Positions 62,668 through 64,000 of a DNA stretch of 64,000 nucleotides are shown piece by piece. Every line of letters starts with the position of its first letter. The first letter of the stretch is position 1. The notes beneath the pieces were generated by a model that was not told the DNA's origin, made no database searches, and saw nothing but the letters and a program-made list of their open reading frames with translations. This DNA is from Corynebacterium sp. CNJ-954. Lineage in GTDB: Bacteria > Actinomycetota > Actinomycetes > Mycobacteriales > Mycobacteriaceae. The position numbers were made by a program, and so were the translations under genes. Location: NCBI RefSeq assembly GCF_001942345.1, contig NZ_MKKI01000011.1:369328-433327 (forward strand). The letters are read 5' to 3'.

Positions 62668-63129
62668 TCAGCTCCTGGCTCGCTTCTTCCGGAAGTAGAC
62701 GCGGCTGCGGACACTGGCGACCACGTCACCCGCTTCATCGACGATGTCGGTCTCGAACCAGTGGAGGTACTTCGACCCGTCAGCGGTGCGTTCCCGGATC
62801 ATGTCGAAGGTTTCGTCGTCAGTACGCATGTCGGCCACGAGGCGGCCCCGGCCGGGCTTACGGTAGGTCACGTGCGACTCGGCGTCCCACACGTTGTAGG
62901 CTCCGCCAAGACGGGTCAGCCCCATGAAGAGGTAGAACCCGTCGGTCATCGTCTGGATCGTCCCCCCGAAAGCAGTGCCCACCAGGTTGGCGTTGATGCG
63001 ACGGGGCCGGTGGGACGTCACAACGCGGGAGCCGTCGTTCGCGATGTAGTTGATGCGGATACCGGAACCGAGGTACGGCGGGAAGACCCCCAGCATGGTC
63101 TTCAGTTGGCGCGGGCTGGGTCGCAGCAT
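62668..63129 (-). CDS. DUF4442 (hotdog-fold thioesterase-like) protein
   Basis: A 153-residue protein of the DUF4442 family, a hotdog-fold group near PaaI-like thioesterases. Seen are INANLVGTAFGGTIQTMTDGFY, in which the Gly-rich helix cap and Asp fit the fold, and VTYRKPGRGRLVADMR. GGAGGAG is a strong ribosome site; it lies partly in the palindrome CTCCATGGAG (63134-63143), which could mask it. A TATAAC box at about 63175 is the probable promoter. The acyl substrate is unknown. Confidence 0.83.
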   Translation of the reverse strand: MLRPSPRQLKTMLGVFPPYLGSGIRINYIANDGSRVVTSHRPRRINANLVGTAFGGTIQTMTDGFYLFMGLTRLGGAYNVWDAESHVTYRKPGRGRLVADMRTDDETFDMIRERTADGSKYLHWFETDIVDEAGDVVASVRSRVYFRKKRARS

Positions 63130-63224
63130 AGCTCCTCCATGGAGTGGTCAATACAGAACAGGTTGCTGCTGATGTTATATCGACCCGACCGGTCCCACCC
63201 CCGGAACTGGATAACTCAGAGAAA

Positions 63225-63962
63225 CTAACGGACGTCGGACGACGAGTTGCGCCACAGCCCGAGACCTGCCAGCACCAGGAACCACGCCACGATGATCAGA
63301 TAGCACACCACGGTGCTGATCCCGAGCCCCAGCGGATCAGCTCCACTGATCAACTGGTCCTGGCGCTGAACCGGGGCGATCGCGGCGAGGGGACGGAACG
63401 CCTCGATCTGTTCGGCAGCGAACCCCAGCATGCTGTCAATCAGCAGCACCCAGGCGACCGGGACAGCGACAGCGGCTACCTGGCTACGGATGACACAGGC
63501 CAGTCCAACCGTCATCGCCGAGAAGATGACCGACCCGATCAGTGGTACATAGAACATGCTGAGACCGGTACTAAGATCCGTCCCGGAGCCGAGGACGGCC
63601 GCGACTCCCAGCGACAGGGCCGTACCGACGAGGTAGAGCACGGCGATGAACACGGCTGTGGTCAGCATCTTCGCCGCGACCCACCCCCAGCGTCCCCGTT
63701 GGGTCAGGAACGCCTGGGCGTGCATGTGGTTCCGGATGTCACCGGCCGTGGTGGCCGCGGCGAACACGACGGCGATGAGCAGGAAGATCTGGTAGCCGAA
63801 GGTGATCGTCGACCAGTCGAAGTCGGGGCGGTCACCGAACAGTCCCATCAAGGTCACGGGACCGAAGAGGGACCCGGTCAGCAGGATCGCGTACACCACC
63901 GTCGACCGCATACTGAACAACTTCGTGATCTCAGAACGAAGGGCATAAAGCAGACTAGTCAT
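63225..63962 (-). CDS. ABC-2 type transporter permease
   Basis: A 245-residue membrane protein with six helices. It opens with LLYALRSEITKLFSMRSTVVYAILL, the usual amphipathic start of ABC-2 permeases, and has DIRNHMHAQAFLTQRGRWGWVAAK between helices 2 and 3. AGGAGGAG precedes ATG 63962. The ATP-binding partner is expected immediately upstream, beyond the end of the window. The substrate is unknown; such pairs often give resistance to peptides or drugs. Confidence 0.85.
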   Translation of the reverse strand: MTSLLYALRSEITKLFSMRSTVVYAILLTGSLFGPVTLMGLFGDRPDFDWSTITFGYQIFLLIAVVFAAATTAGDIRNHMHAQAFLTQRGRWGWVAAKMLTTAVFIAVLYLVGTALSLGVAAVLGSGTDLSTGLSMFYVPLIGSVIFSAMTVGLACVIRSQVAAVAVPVAWVLLIDSMLGFAAEQIEAFRPLAAIAPVQRQDQLISGADPLGLGISTVVCYLIIVAWFLVLAGLGLWRNSSSDVR

Positions 63963-64000
63963 GATTTCTCCTCCTACTTTCCTACAGTCGGGACGACAAC

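Noticed and set aside
1..64000. CRISPR arrays, prophage, transposase or integron genes
   Set aside because: No repeat-spacer array, integrase, transposase or terminal inverted-repeat pair was found; the short tandem repeats are too few and too close.

Overview
This is a high-GC chromosome segment from an actinobacterium of the mycolic-acid group, most likely a Corynebacterium; the species cannot be read from the sequence. Pointers are two mycothiol genes (mshB, mca), a 7Fe ferredoxin beside dapC, an LpqW-type lipoprotein beside typA, a short-chain Z-prenyl synthase beside coaA, a MetP/MetS-type transporter pair, DUF4245, DUF4307 and DUF6542 proteins, and many genes with a TANNNT box about 7 nt before the start codon, as expected for leaderless transcripts. 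From memory, the backbone (dapD, dapC, fdxA, mshB, lpqW, typA ... ychF, ispH, xseAB, DUF4245, glpX, fumC ... phoH2, glyA, coaA, uppS, mca, DUF4307, greA) follows the order of Mycobacterium tuberculosis Rv1201c down to Rv1080c, with lineage-specific genes inserted.

Layout. 1-10 kb: lysine/peptidoglycan genes dapD (cut by the window edge) and dapC around an orphan FtsX-type permease, then the minus-strand run typA-lpqW-mshB-membrane protein and fdxA. 10-24 kb: envelope and accessory genes, namely a secreted protein behind a four-copy 9-bp-period repeat, DUF402, a FadE25-like dehydrogenase, a DUF4232 lipoprotein coupled to a multi-pass membrane protein, an NAD-binding/patatin pair, small envelope proteins, DUF808, a BCCT osmolyte carrier, CorA, GNAT and an EEP-family hydrolase. 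24-27.5 kb: an Arr-type rifamycin ADP-ribosyltransferase, an NTF2-like protein, an LTA-synthase-like enzyme and a small membrane protein. 27.4-39.4 kb: ychF, a MetPS-type transporter, AI-2E protein, DUF6542, ispH against xseAB, DUF4245 against glpX, then fumC. 39.4-45.3 kb: a resistance-flavoured block with a UvrA-like protein, RNase HI fused to an NTF2-like domain, and a TetR/MFS efflux pair. 45.3-54.9 kb: GNAT, PhoH2, a LysR-type effector domain without HTH, DUF5997, an orphan minus-strand promoter/terminator unit, FadE, enoyl-CoA hydratase, pncA, glyA, coaA, uppS. 54.9-64 kb: mca, DUF4307, greA, Bax-inhibitor protein, succinate-semialdehyde dehydrogenase, SDR, ThrE-like exporter, DUF4442 and an ABC-2 permease.

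The most important quality point is that six genes (lpqW, the YchJ-like gene, a small membrane protein, echA, glyA, greA) are each broken by what looks like exactly one missing base, several in or beside a G/C run. Because glyA and greA are housekeeping genes and all six defects are deletions, assembly error is more likely than six independent mutations.

The most interesting regulatory observations are: the repeat array at 10334-10366; an unannotated minus-strand transcription unit at about 48367-48690 with a near-ideal promoter, an operator-like inverted repeat in its spacer and a terminator; a 59-bp palindrome between xseB and the DUF4245 gene; and a possible small RNA at 50175-50337. No rRNA, tRNA, insertion sequence, CRISPR array or prophage gene was recognised.
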